In this document: positions 9,501 through 16,148 of the stretch, piece after piece | Position numbering within the stretch: position 1 is the first letter of the stretch | Layout: each line of letters begins with the position of its first letter | From: Clostridiales bacterium | GTDB lineage: Bacteria > Bacillota > Clostridia > Peptostreptococcales > Anaerovoracaceae | Assembly (NCBI GenBank): GCA_015058215.1 | Contig: SVCU01000006.1 | Span: 1 to 64,000 of the forward strand | DNA length: 64,000 nucleotides | Reading direction: 5' to 3' | Position numbers and translations under genes: made by a program | The notes under the pieces: generated by a model | The model's input: the letters and a program-made list of their open reading frames with translations, nothing else | Databases searched by the model: none | What the model was told of the DNA's origin: nothing

Positions 9501-10365
9501 ATTCGGCACCAAATTCGTCCGCCAGATGCTGGATGACACCAAGCCCAGTCATTTTGCTGACCTGGTGCGTATCTCCGGTTTCTCCCATGGTACCGACGTG
9601 TGGCTGAACAACGCCCAGGATCTGATCCTGGAAGGCATTGCCACCATGGCCGATGCCATTTCCACCCGAGACGACATCATGAACTACCTGATCGCTAAGG
9701 GTATGCCCGGTAAGGATGCCTTTAAGATCATGGAAAAAGTCCGTAAGGGCAAAGGCGTCACCGATGAAGAAGCAGAGCTGATGAAGCAGTTCGGTACCCC
9801 CGACTGGTACATCGAATCCTGCCGCCGGATCCAGTACATGTTCCCCAAGGCTCACGCGGTGGCCTATGTGCTGATGTCTTACCGGATCGCCTATTATAAA
9901 GTGTATTATCCCCAGGCTTTCTACGCCGCGTCCTTCTCCAGCAAAGTTGCGGATTTCAACGCGGAAGTGATCCTGGGTGGTTTGGATTCCATTATGAAAC
10001 GCATGGCGGAGATTCAGGCTCTCGGCCGTGATATGACCCCCGTGGATGAAGGGGAACTGATCGTACTGGAACTCGCCTGTGAAATGCTTTCCAGAGGCTA
10101 CGAATTTTTACCTGTAGATCTGGAAAAATCCAATGCCACAAAGTTTTCTGTGGAAGACGGAAAGGTTCGTTTGTCCTTCCAGGCACTTCCCGGTGTCGGG
10201 GAAACGGCAGCCAAAAACATTGCTGCCGCAGCAAAGGCCGGCCCCTTCCGCTCCAAAGAAGACCTGCAGAGCCGTGCAAAAATCAGCAGCAAAGTGGTAG
10301 AGACCCTTGGTGCAGCAGGAGCCCTAACAGGCTTACCGGAGGCGGACCAGCTCTCCTTGTTCTAA
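6529..10365 (+). CDS. polC: DNA polymerase III PolC-type, lacking the inserted exonuclease domain
   Basis: Replicative DNA polymerase of low-GC Gram-positive type. Order of parts: N-terminal domain (1 to about 190), an Ala/Gly/Asn-rich linker (about 200-240), OB fold (about 245-355), PHP domain with HMH at 367-369 and TDHG at 399-402, polymerase core with the zinc-finger cysteines from about 752, catalytic DID near 809-811 and the C-terminal clamp-binding QLSLF. In other PolC proteins a 3'-5' exonuclease of about 170 residues is inserted after the PHP segment ending GMEGYL; here the chain runs from that point (about 433) to RTYHIILL (about 452) in some 18 residues, with no DxE exonuclease motif. 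The total is 1278 residues, against about 1430-1440 usually. TTG 6529 is preferred because GGAGG is seven bases upstream; TTG 6523 is only one base away from it. Confidence 0.95.
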   Translation: MKELIENGVRWSAIGKHSKTEYVYSIGRAVLEKESNTLTMDITLNFVIPFEDANRMEEDLSARFDPVRFRFRFHYEDVILTEKEILKQYIPYMVKEANGTWAHLTRTLDPDQFTVEGDTVKIQSLGKTITEQLNDKVAKLFSGYLKRDFAMDKKVLFYNSEEAYETVTREQERKAEEDMRQAAEEAARAKEAAKAAGRAPQEGGASANGSGAAPWQGSNGGGWKGGNGGGNRRASWKKFVPAEGNCLLGRPIKEANFNLGDLREDSGDVIVQGEILRMEGKNTKTGNVIAQIVIADTTGATCLKFFTIPEKWEELSGLLHSGDTIMAAGSPEFDPYEKDLVLRTLDISRGEKKVRKDECTEKRVELHMHTKMSQMDGLIDTKAAIKTLAGWGHKAAAITDHGVVMAFPDAMHVIEDKKWKYPDFKVIYGMEGYLLPDDDGPIEKKSDYRGRRTYHIILLAQTQAGLKNLYKMVSDSHLKHFYRKPLIPRSLLKELREGVIVGSACEAGEFFQAVFQGKSEEELLQLAEFYDYLEIQPLINDAFMIRDGLVSSEEDLRNINRRIVEIGKKAGKPVVATCDAHYMEPEEALYRRILMAGNGFKDAESGEGLYLRTTQEMLDEFAYLGEDIAHEVVIDAPNAIADRIERIRPVPKDNYPPKIDNAEQRLRDTCMRNAHALYGPNLPQLVADRLEAELSYVIDKGYAVMYVSAEMLVQKSLSDGYLVGSRGSVGSSFAATMAGITEVNPLPAHYICTNKDCWHTEFDKSGQYDCGVDMPDKPCPICGAPTIKTGYNIPFETFLGIAGADKEPDIDLNFAGEYQPSAHKYVEEIFGKENVYRAGTMTSVQDKTAYGYVKKYYEGKGENPGKWEMDYLAQKCTGVRRSTGQHPGGMVIVPRGHTIEEFCPVQHPPNEEETVTTHFEYHAIDKNLLKLDILGHEVPSIIRHLQDLTGVDPLTAPVGDPKVMSIFLNTEALGIKNPEYPFRHGTYGIPEFGTKFVRQMLDDTKPSHFADLVRISGFSHGTDVWLNNAQDLILEGIATMADAISTRDDIMNYLIAKGMPGKDAFKIMEKVRKGKGVTDEEAELMKQFGTPDWYIESCRRIQYMFPKAHAVAYVLMSYRIAYYKVYYPQAFYAASFSSKVADFNAEVILGGLDSIMKRMAEIQALGRDMTPVDEGELIVLELACEMLSRGYEFLPVDLEKSNATKFSVEDGKVRLSFQALPGVGETAAKNIAAAAKAGPFRSKEDLQSRAKISSKVVETLGAAGALTGLPEADQLSLF

Positions 10366-10478
10366 ATAAAGCGATCAACGCAGAAAGGAACAAGATTTGC
10401 ATAAACATGACGCATAAAAACGATGATATTCAGTTTTACAGAACCGAAATCGCACCGCATTAGAACTACATCCGTAAA

Positions 10479-10952
10479 TTGCTGATGACTCTCATCGATG
10501 ATGCGGATCTGGCGGAAGATCTGGTTCAGGAAACCATGGAAAGGGCTTGGCGGAAGCGGGCACTGATGAAAACCTATGCGTACCCGAAAGCGGCATTGGC
10601 CGAAATGGCCAAGAACATCTGCCGCCGGCGCATGAAGAAAATCAGTGCAGACTTCGCACAGGTCAGTCTTAACATGCTTTTGGAACAGGAGGTGGCTGTC
10701 ACCACAGCAGAGGATGTTGCGGATACGTTCATCCGCATGGAATCCCGGCACTATTTGCACAGCATCCTGGCGGAACTGCGGTCGGAGTACTCCCGCGTAC
10801 TGGTACTGCATTACTATTACGGCATGCCGCTGAAGGAAATCGCGGATCTTCTGAACATGAACTACAATACGGTGACCGCATGGCACCGCAGAGCACTGGA
10901 AAGTGCCAGAAAGATCCACAAGGAACGGGAAGGAGGCAGATGCTATGAGTAA
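10479..10952 (+). CDS. ECF-type RNA polymerase sigma factor, N-terminus interrupted by TAG
   Basis: Sigma-70 family, extracytoplasmic-function type. The frame shows region 2 (ADLAEDLVQETMERAWRK) and region 4 (LRSEYSRVLVLHYYYGMPL followed by a helix-turn-helix and RRALESARKI). The same frame extends upstream to an ATG at 10407 with sigma-like sequence (DIQFYRTEIAPH), but a TAG at 10461-10463 separates the two halves. The first in-frame starts after the stop are TTG 10479 and ATG 10485, neither with a ribosome site, and starting there removes the beginning of region 2. Either the gene is decayed, the codon is read through, or a short form is made. It overlaps the membrane partner gene, as sigma/anti-sigma pairs do. 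Confidence 0.7.
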   Translation: MLMTLIDDADLAEDLVQETMERAWRKRALMKTYAYPKAALAEMAKNICRRRMKKISADFAQVSLNMLLEQEVAVTTAEDVADTFIRMESRHYLHSILAELRSEYSRVLVLHYYYGMPLKEIADLLNMNYNTVTAWHRRALESARKIHKEREGGRCYE

Positions 10953-11751
10953 TCGAAAGAACAACGCGCTGGAAAAGAAGGCCGGTATCGGTAAGATCCG
11001 CTCCTTTTTCATCGACCTGATGGTTTTCGGCCTTCCTCTGCCGAACTCTTATGAACCTGCAGAAGAGGAAGCACTGCAGGAAACGGCGGTGGAGACCGGT
11101 CAGCCGGATCCCATCGACCTGACAGAACGCCTGCGGAAAGCAGAATGCAAGCGGCGCTGCCGCGCTGTGGCCCTTTGCGCCTGCCTGCTGGCAGTTCTTT
11201 TGGGCATCGGCGCCTGCAAGCTGTTTATCACCCCACCCGACGCGCAGGCGGACCCCATGGATATGAACAAACTGATGAAGACCTATGCCAACGAAATCAG
11301 TGCTGGCAGCATCAGTGTGGTCGGATCTGACGACACCACTGTTACCATCGAACTGAATTCCACCATTCCGATGGAAGAAGGTCAGAAGGTTTTGCCAGAA
11401 CTGCACATCCCGCAGTACATTCCGGAAGGGTATGAATATAATGGGCTTAATATCCAGAAAGCAGCTGACGGAACATATGGAGCAACCTATAATTTTACTT
11501 TTAATAAAAATGAACTGATTTTCAAACAAATGTATCGAAGCGGAGACGCTGGGAGCATCGTTAACTTAGGACTCACGCTTGAGATGGAGTCAGGACATGG
11601 AAATCTGTATTATGGTGAAGATGGGTTGACCAATATAAATCAAATGGTTCTAATTGAGAATAGCGGAATACGGTACATCATTTATGGCACGTTTGAAAAG
11701 GAAGAACTAAAAAAGATGATGGAATCATTTGAACTGAAACCGCAGAAGTAA
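10945..11751 (+). CDS. Membrane-anchored putative anti-sigma protein with DUF4367-like domain
   Basis: A 268-residue single-pass protein: a cytoplasmic part rich in charged residues (1 to about 70), one hydrophobic helix (around CLLAVLLGIG) and an outside domain containing IPQYIPEGYEYNG, the proline/glycine signature of DUF4367, ending in a KKMMESFEL segment. Such proteins usually follow an ECF sigma factor and bind it. The ATG at 10945 has AGGAGG eight bases upstream and lies inside the end of the sigma gene. The 3' half is visibly more AT-rich than the first half and than neighbouring genes. The anti-sigma role is inferred from context and topology. Confidence 0.75.
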   Translation: MSNRKNNALEKKAGIGKIRSFFIDLMVFGLPLPNSYEPAEEEALQETAVETGQPDPIDLTERLRKAECKRRCRAVALCACLLAVLLGIGACKLFITPPDAQADPMDMNKLMKTYANEISAGSISVVGSDDTTVTIELNSTIPMEEGQKVLPELHIPQYIPEGYEYNGLNIQKAADGTYGATYNFTFNKNELIFKQMYRSGDAGSIVNLGLTLEMESGHGNLYYGEDGLTNINQMVLIENSGIRYIIYGTFEKEELKKMMESFELKPQK

Positions 11752-11776
11752 AAAAATCAACGAGAAATTTATGAAG

Positions 11777-11808
11777 AAGCCGTTTTTATAAAAAGAAACG
11801 GCTTTTTC
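11777..11808 (+). terminator. Rho-independent terminator after the sigma/anti-sigma pair
   Basis: A 9-bp stem AAGCCGTTT/AAACGGCTT with a 10-base loop, followed by TTTT and a T-rich stretch. Confidence 0.85.
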
Positions 11809-11884
11809 ATTATTTTTTGTAAGAAATGAACGTTTTTTGAAGGAAGAAGCATCTTAATGGATAGAAAGGGAAAGGAGGTGACTG

Positions 11885-12340
11885 ATGACCAGAAAAAATT
11901 GTGTGAAAGTACTGCTGCTGCTTATGTTGCTTATCATTTCAACTGAAACTGTATTTGCAGCCTCGAAAGAGGTCAATGTGACAACATTGGATAGTGAAAG
12001 AAGTTTGATGGAAGTTTCAGTAGGTTTTGCTCGATTTTCAGAATTGCAAGGACGCAGCGTCATTACGGCATCATCCAATACAACACCCGACTTGATGTGG
12101 GCTGAAATTATGCTTCAAAAGCTGACGGGAACAGATCCTACCAATGAAGCACATTGGACAAACCAATGGATGACTCCTGAATATCGCTATGATAATAGTG
12201 GGGTAGGAACAATGATTGTGACGGATTATTTTGATGTCATCATCAGTGGTACTTATCGTACAAAGGTAACTTTCTATGAAATGAATGGAGGTATCACAAC
12301 TTCCATTGGCCCTGTGTATTCTCAGGCGGCCGGTCTCTAA
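11885..12340 (+). CDS. Small secreted protein of unknown function
   Basis: A 151-residue protein with a clear signal peptide: MTRKNCVK, a leucine-rich hydrophobic core, and an Ala-x-Ala site before SKEVNV. The mature part of about 125 residues is Thr/Ser-rich and looks beta-structured (DYFDVIISGTYRTKVTFYE), with no cysteines. An excellent AAGGAGGTGA ribosome site precedes the ATG. Codon usage and composition are clearly AT-richer than the core genes around it, which suggests later acquisition. I do not recognise the family; resemblance to small exported Clostridia proteins of unknown function is only an impression. Confidence 0.75.
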   Translation: MTRKNCVKVLLLLMLLIISTETVFAASKEVNVTTLDSERSLMEVSVGFARFSELQGRSVITASSNTTPDLMWAEIMLQKLTGTDPTNEAHWTNQWMTPEYRYDNSGVGTMIVTDYFDVIISGTYRTKVTFYEMNGGITTSIGPVYSQAAGL

Positions 12341-12720
12341 GGAAGACCGGGCAGCAAGCACTTTTTCGGGAGGCAGCGGGAACTGCTGAACGTAAAGAAG
12401 AGGCTGTTCGGAACGCTTTGGTGACAGATTCGTGATGCACGGTCACGGGTCACCGGAAAACTGAGATACTCCTGAAGGATCAGGAAGGGCGGAGCTTGTA
12501 TCCGGGGAGGGGAATCTGCACAATTTCCATCCCGAAGGAAAGGGCTCCAAACCGGATCGTTTGCCGGAATCGACAGTACTAGACGAACACAATGAAAACA
12601 GCATGGTAAACACAGATGCTGTCCTTCGGAGGCCTTCGTCTGCACACAGACTCTAACGAAGATTCCAAAGGCAAAGGATCCTACTCGCCGTCACTCTAGT
12701 TATAAAGGGTCTCGGTATCA
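12341..12720. other. Gene-free stretch, possible gene remnant
   Basis: No convincing gene on either strand. One + frame is open from about 12451 to the TAA near 12656 but lacks a start with a ribosome site and matches nothing I know. I looked for RNase P RNA, tmRNA, SRP RNA and 6S RNA hallmarks and saw none. The composition returns to GC-rich after the AT-rich secreted-protein gene. Confidence 0.5.
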
Positions 12721-12856
12721 TTCAAAAGCAAAACGGTGCCCAAAGGAGCCTCATGAGTCCCTTTAAAAAGTTTCTCCTTTGGGTATTCGTCATGCTTTTG
12801 AAATTGCATGAAACAAGAACGCATAAAAGAAAGCGCCCTGCGGGGCGCTTTCTTTT
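12721..12856 (+). ncRNA. Candidate structured RNA: nested inverted repeats plus terminator
   Basis: Two nested perfect 10-base inverted repeats: TTCAAAAGCA (12721-12730) with TGCTTTTGAA (12793-12802), and inside them CCCAAAGGAG (12739-12748) with CTCCTTTGGG (12774-12783). Between the stems ACG (12733-12735) can pair with CGT (12788-12790), giving an interrupted long hairpin with a 25-base apical loop. A strong terminator follows at 12825-12856. No coding frame explains this. It could be a small RNA, the 3' end of a longer transcript, or a small mobile remnant. I found no convincing promoter. Confidence 0.45.
12825..12856 (+). terminator. Strong rho-independent terminator
   Basis: A 14-bp stem, AAAAGAAAGCGCCC with its complement, closing a TGCG loop and ending in TTTT. 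The flanking A and T runs make it functional in both directions. Confidence 0.85.
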
Positions 12857-12930
12857 CGTTTCGATCAAAGGAAAGGTGTGATGGCAGGGATTGCCGGAGC
12901 TGCATACACTGGCGGGGAGGGGGTGGAAAA

Positions 12931-13911
12931 ATGGAACGGATCGTGAATGGGTATCTGTACCCAAGCGTGCAGCCGCAGGTGCTGCGGCAAACGGCACCGA
13001 AATTGACGTATTTATCTATGTTTACGTATGGGGTGACACCGCAGGGCGGGCTGGTGCAGTTGGAGGACCGGAGTCTGGCTGAAGGTGCCTGGGCCGGAGG
13101 TGCGGGGCCGCTGATGGTACTGGCAGCCATGGATGAAGAAGGGAACTTTGACAGCAACCTGGCATCTCAAGTGCTGCGGGATCCTGCGGTGCGGCAGAAC
13201 CTGGTGCGAAGCATTGTAGAAAACGTGGCCGGGAAGGGGTTGGCGGGGGTGGATTTCGATTTTGAATTCTTGTACCCGGAGGACGCGGAGCTGTATGCGG
13301 CTTTGGTGCGGGAGACCAAAGCCGCGTTGGCAGCTGTGGACCCCTGGTATACGGTAATGGTAGCTCTCGCGCCCAAAACCTCTGACGGCCAGCCGGGAAT
13401 CTTATACGAAGGGCACGATTACCGGGCGCTGGGGGATGCGGCAGATTATGCGTTTCTGATGACGTATGAATGGGGGTATACCTTTGGACCGCCGATGGCT
13501 GTGGCACCGCTTCCGCAGGTGCGGCGTGTCATCCAGTACGGACTCAGCAGGATCCCGCGAGAAAAGATCCTGATGGGGATTCCCAATTATGGCTACGACT
13601 GGACACTGCCCTTCGTGCAGGGAGAAAGCCGGGCCGAAAAGATCGGCAATGAGGAAGCGGAGCTGCGGGCGAAACGGTATGGCGCAGCGGTACAGTTTGA
13701 CGAAGAGAGCCAGTCACCGTATTACAGATACCGGGATGCGGAAGGCAGGGAGCATGAAGTGTGGTTCGAAAACCGGGCCAGCATCCGGGCGAAACTGCAG
13801 CTGATTCCAGAGTACGGTTTGGCGGGTGTATCCTACTGGAATCTGATGGAATATTTTCCGGTGCTCTGGGAAGAGCAGGAAGGATTGTTTGGAACGAAGA
13901 AACTGGGATAG
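12931..13911 (+). CDS. Glycoside hydrolase family 18 protein, YaaH/SleL-like
   Basis: A 326-residue catalytic domain of the chitinase/endo-N-acetylglucosaminidase family. The family-18 active-site motif is present as VDFDFE with Asp108, Asp110 and proton-donor Glu112; other family signs are YLSMFTYGV, LMTYEWG, LMGIPNYGYDW and a late GVSYWNL. SleL/YaaH enzymes cleave peptidoglycan in spore cortex, usually with N-terminal LysM repeats; here there is no LysM and no signal peptide, so the site of action is unclear. The ATG at 12931 follows a GGGGAGGGGG stretch; longer in-frame starts run into the upstream terminator. Similar proteins occur in non-spore-formers. Confidence 0.85.
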   Translation: MERIVNGYLYPSVQPQVLRQTAPKLTYLSMFTYGVTPQGGLVQLEDRSLAEGAWAGGAGPLMVLAAMDEEGNFDSNLASQVLRDPAVRQNLVRSIVENVAGKGLAGVDFDFEFLYPEDAELYAALVRETKAALAAVDPWYTVMVALAPKTSDGQPGILYEGHDYRALGDAADYAFLMTYEWGYTFGPPMAVAPLPQVRRVIQYGLSRIPREKILMGIPNYGYDWTLPFVQGESRAEKIGNEEAELRAKRYGAAVQFDEESQSPYYRYRDAEGREHEVWFENRASIRAKLQLIPEYGLAGVSYWNLMEYFPVLWEEQEGLFGTKKLG

Positions 13912-13940
13912 GCGCGGCCGAGGGCAAATTTGGCCGCGCC
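13911..13940 (+). other. GC-rich hairpin without T tract
   Basis: A perfect 9-bp stem GGCGCGGCC/GGCCGCGCC beginning at the GH18 stop region, four bases before the true terminator. It may protect the mRNA 3' end. Confidence 0.55.
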
Positions 13941-13944
13941 GGTG

Positions 13945-13982
13945 CAGGGCGGCCGAAAGAACTTGACAGGCCGCCCTGTTTT
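13945..13982 (+). terminator. Rho-independent terminator after the GH18 gene
   Basis: A 10-bp stem CAGGGCGGCC/GGCCGCCCTG with a 14-base loop, followed by TTTT. Its loop contains the -35 box of the next promoter. Confidence 0.85.
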
Positions 13983-13991
13983 GGCTAAAAT
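13963..13991 (+). promoter_or_regulatory. Consensus sigma-A promoter embedded in a terminator
   Basis: TTGACA (13963-13968), 17-base spacer, TAAAAT (13986-13991). The -35 box lies in the loop of the GH18 terminator. Transcription would start near 13998 and produce a leader of about 340 bases carrying the T-box. Confidence 0.8.
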
Positions 13992-14019
13992 AGAAGCAAT
14001 TTGATATGTTTTCAAAGGC

Positions 14020-14297
14020 TATGATGAAGAACAAGTAACCGATCCATCACCCAACAGAGAGCAGCCGGCCGGTGAGAGGCGCAGGGGAAAGATTTGGCGA
14101 ATACATCTTCGGAGCTGCGCACCGAACGGCTTGCCCAGTAGGCTGCGACGTCCCTTGCACACGTTACAGTGCTCAGGGTTTACAGGCATTTGCCATGAAC
14201 CCGAAAAGGCGGGCGGAAGTGATTCCGGCCGTGAACCTTGGGTGGTACAGCGAAAGGAAGTTCCTTCGCCCCTTGGAACAGGGGGCGGGGGATTTTT
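14020..14297 (+). promoter_or_regulatory. T-box riboswitch leader
   Basis: Hallmarks in order: GATGAAGAACAAGTA at the base of stem I, AGAGAGCAGCC and GGTGAGAGG in the distal stem, TTCGGAGCTGC, AGTAGGCTGCGACG after stem I, and the antiterminator T-box GGGTGGTACAGCG at 14240-14252. A GC-rich terminator hairpin (CGCCCC near 14268 with GGGGGCG near 14281) ending in seven Ts at 14293-14299 follows. The leader would sense an uncharged tRNA and allow read-through into the acyl-CoA ligase gene. The specifier codon should lie in the segment ACCGAACGGCTT (14111-14132 area), but I could not fix the register, so the amino acid is unassigned. Confidence 0.88.
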
Positions 14298-14338
14298 TTA
14301 TTCACCCCGTCCGGAGAAAGAAAGGAGTATATAAAACA

Positions 14339-15976
14339 ATGCCCATCACAGATTTCCTGGAACGGAACGCGAAATTATATGCGGAAGATACCGCACTGGT
14401 TGAAGTCAATCCGCAGCACGAAAACCGCGGAGCTTCCTGGCAGGAGTACAGCCTGGTCGAATCCGCCCCCGGTGAAAGCTATCGCCGGGAGATCAGCTGG
14501 GAATCCTTTGACCGCAGAGCCAACCGGTTCGCCAACCTGCTTCTGGCCAACGGTGTCAAGAAGGGGGATAAAGTGGCGATCCTGCTGATGAACTGTCTGG
14601 AATGGCTGCCCATCTACTTCGGCATCCTGAAAATGGGTGCGCTGGCCGTGCCTCTCAACTATCGCTACACCGCAGAAGAGATCCGTTATTGCCTGAGCCT
14701 TTCTGATGCTTCCCTGTTGGTGTTCGGTCCTGAGTTTGAAGAACGTGTCCGCAGCATCCAGGGGCAGATCCCCCAGGTGAAAATGCAGTTCTTCGTGGGT
14801 GCAAAGTGCCCCGATTATGCAAAAAGCTATTTTGAATACATTTCCTTCTGCAGCAGCCGCAAGGTGCCTGTGGAAATTTCCGAAGAGGACGAAGCGGCTA
14901 TTTACTTTTCCTCCGGCACCACCGGGTTCCCCAAAGCCATTCTCCACACGCACCGCAGTCTGACGCATGCGGCTCTTTGCGAGCAGGCACACCACAAGCA
15001 GACGCGGCAGGACTGCTTCCTCTGCATTCCGCCCCTGTACCACACGGGTGCCAAGATGCACTGGTTCGGCAGTCTGGTGGCGGGAAGCCCTGCTGTACTG
15101 CTGCGCGGTGTCAGCCCGCAGTGGATCATCGAAGCCGCCGCATTGGAACGGTGTTCCATCGTCTGGCTGCTGGTACCCTGGGCACAGGATATCCTGGATG
15201 CCATTGAACGGGGCGAGATCGACCTCAAGAAGTACGATCTGCACCGCTGGCGCCTGATGCACATCGGTGCACAGCCCGTACCGCCCAGCTTGATCCGTCG
15301 ATGGAAGGAAGTATTCCCGAATCACGACTATGATACCAACTACGGCCTTTCCGAATCCATCGGCCCCGGCTGTGTGCACCTGGGGATGGAAAACATCCAT
15401 AAGGTAGGGGCCATCGGCGTTCCCGGCTATGGCTGGGAAGCAAAGGTGGTCAATGTTCTGGGTGAGGAAGTGTCCGGCGACGAAGTGGGCGAGCTGATCG
15501 TGAAAGGCCCCGGCGTTATGGTCTGCTATTACCACGACGAAGAGGCTACAAAGGCTGTCCTGAAGGATGGCTGGCTCTACACCGGCGACATGGCCCGCAA
15601 GGATGAAGATGGGTTTATCTTCCTGGTGGACCGCAAGAAGGATGTGATCATCAGCGGTGGTGAAAACCTGTATCCGGTCCAAATCGAAGATTTCATGCGC
15701 AGCTGCCCATGGATCAAAGACGTGGCTGTGATCGGCCGTCCTCATCCCAGACTGGGCGAAATCGCCAGTGCCATTGTGGAGCTGAAGGAAGGCGCGGAAT
15801 GCACGGTAGAAGACATCGAAAAGTTCTGCATGGCGCTGCCTCGCTATAAGCGCCCCAAGGAGATCATCTTTGATACGGTTCCCCGCAATCCGACGGGCAA
15901 GATCGAAAAGCCCGCTCTGCGGAGAAAATACGGTGCTGTAGAGCTGGTAGCCCAGCAGACGGAGAACAAGGAATAA
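14339..15976 (+). CDS. AMP-forming acyl-CoA ligase
   Basis: A 545-residue class I adenylate-forming enzyme that activates a carboxylic acid with ATP and joins it to CoA. Visible motifs: the P-loop YFSSGTTGFPKA (A3), YGLSESIGPG, TGDMARKDEDGF (A7), DRKKDVIISGGENLYP (A8) and the C-terminal Lys in NPTGKIEKP (A10). The substrate is not evident; medium or long-chain fatty acids, aromatic acids or branched-chain acids are all possible. ATG 14339 has AAAGGAG 11 bases upstream; the frame is open further upstream but only through the T-box. Control by a T-box suggests a link to amino acid supply, for example activating an amino-acid-derived acid. Confidence 0.9.
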   Translation: MPITDFLERNAKLYAEDTALVEVNPQHENRGASWQEYSLVESAPGESYRREISWESFDRRANRFANLLLANGVKKGDKVAILLMNCLEWLPIYFGILKMGALAVPLNYRYTAEEIRYCLSLSDASLLVFGPEFEERVRSIQGQIPQVKMQFFVGAKCPDYAKSYFEYISFCSSRKVPVEISEEDEAAIYFSSGTTGFPKAILHTHRSLTHAALCEQAHHKQTRQDCFLCIPPLYHTGAKMHWFGSLVAGSPAVLLRGVSPQWIIEAAALERCSIVWLLVPWAQDILDAIERGEIDLKKYDLHRWRLMHIGAQPVPPSLIRRWKEVFPNHDYDTNYGLSESIGPGCVHLGMENIHKVGAIGVPGYGWEAKVVNVLGEEVSGDEVGELIVKGPGVMVCYYHDEEATKAVLKDGWLYTGDMARKDEDGFIFLVDRKKDVIISGGENLYPVQIEDFMRSCPWIKDVAVIGRPHPRLGEIASAIVELKEGAECTVEDIEKFCMALPRYKRPKEIIFDTVPRNPTGKIEKPALRRKYGAVELVAQQTENKE

Positions 15977-15990
15977 AAACAGAAGAAGAG

Positions 15991-16023
15991 GGCGGGCCCC
16001 GAGCGCAGAATTTGGGGCCCGCC
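15991..16023 (+). other. GC-rich hairpin without T tract
   Basis: A perfect 10-bp stem GGCGGGCCCC/GGGGCCCGCC directly before the terminator hairpin of the ligase gene, repeating the double-hairpin arrangement seen after the GH18 gene. Confidence 0.55.
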
Positions 16024-16027
16024 GTCC

Positions 16028-16062
16028 GGGCCGGCCGCCAAACCCAGGGGCCGGCCCTTTTT
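16028..16062 (+). terminator. Rho-independent terminator after the acyl-CoA ligase
   Basis: A 9-bp stem GGGCCGGCC/GGCCGGCCC followed by TTTTT. Confidence 0.85.
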
Positions 16063-16066
16063 ATCC

Positions 16067-16095
16067 TTGCATTCCATCTGTCAGGCGGGTATAAT
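16067..16095 (+). promoter_or_regulatory. Promoter of pyk
   Basis: TTGCAT (16067-16072), 17-base spacer, TATAAT (16090-16095), 53 bases before the pyk ATG. Confidence 0.8.
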
Positions 16096-16148
16096 CAAGA
16101 ACTGTGTGTGCGAACACGTAGAAATAGATAACAAGAGGATATTGCAAC

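Noticed and set aside
6181..9855. A very long open frame (over 1200 codons) on the minus strand opposite polC
   Set aside because: It lies exactly antisense to a gene with strong codon bias and GC-rich third positions, has no ribosome site or recognisable domain, and is explained by avoidance of certain codons in polC.
10461..10463. The TAG in the sigma factor as a pyrrolysine or recoded codon
   Set aside because: TAG ends other ordinary genes here (for example cdsA and the small gene at 46502), and nothing nearby suggests a recoding element; decay or a simple mutation is more likely.
12341..12720. RNase P RNA, tmRNA, SRP RNA or 6S RNA in the gene-free stretch
   Set aside because: None of the conserved cores (GAGGAAAGTCC, tmRNA T-loop end, GGAAGG/AGCAG of SRP, open 6S bubble) could be found.
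14072..14338. An N-terminal extension of the acyl-CoA ligase
   Set aside because: The frame is open but runs through the T-box and its terminator, and the residues match nothing in the ligase family; AAAGGAG points to 14339.
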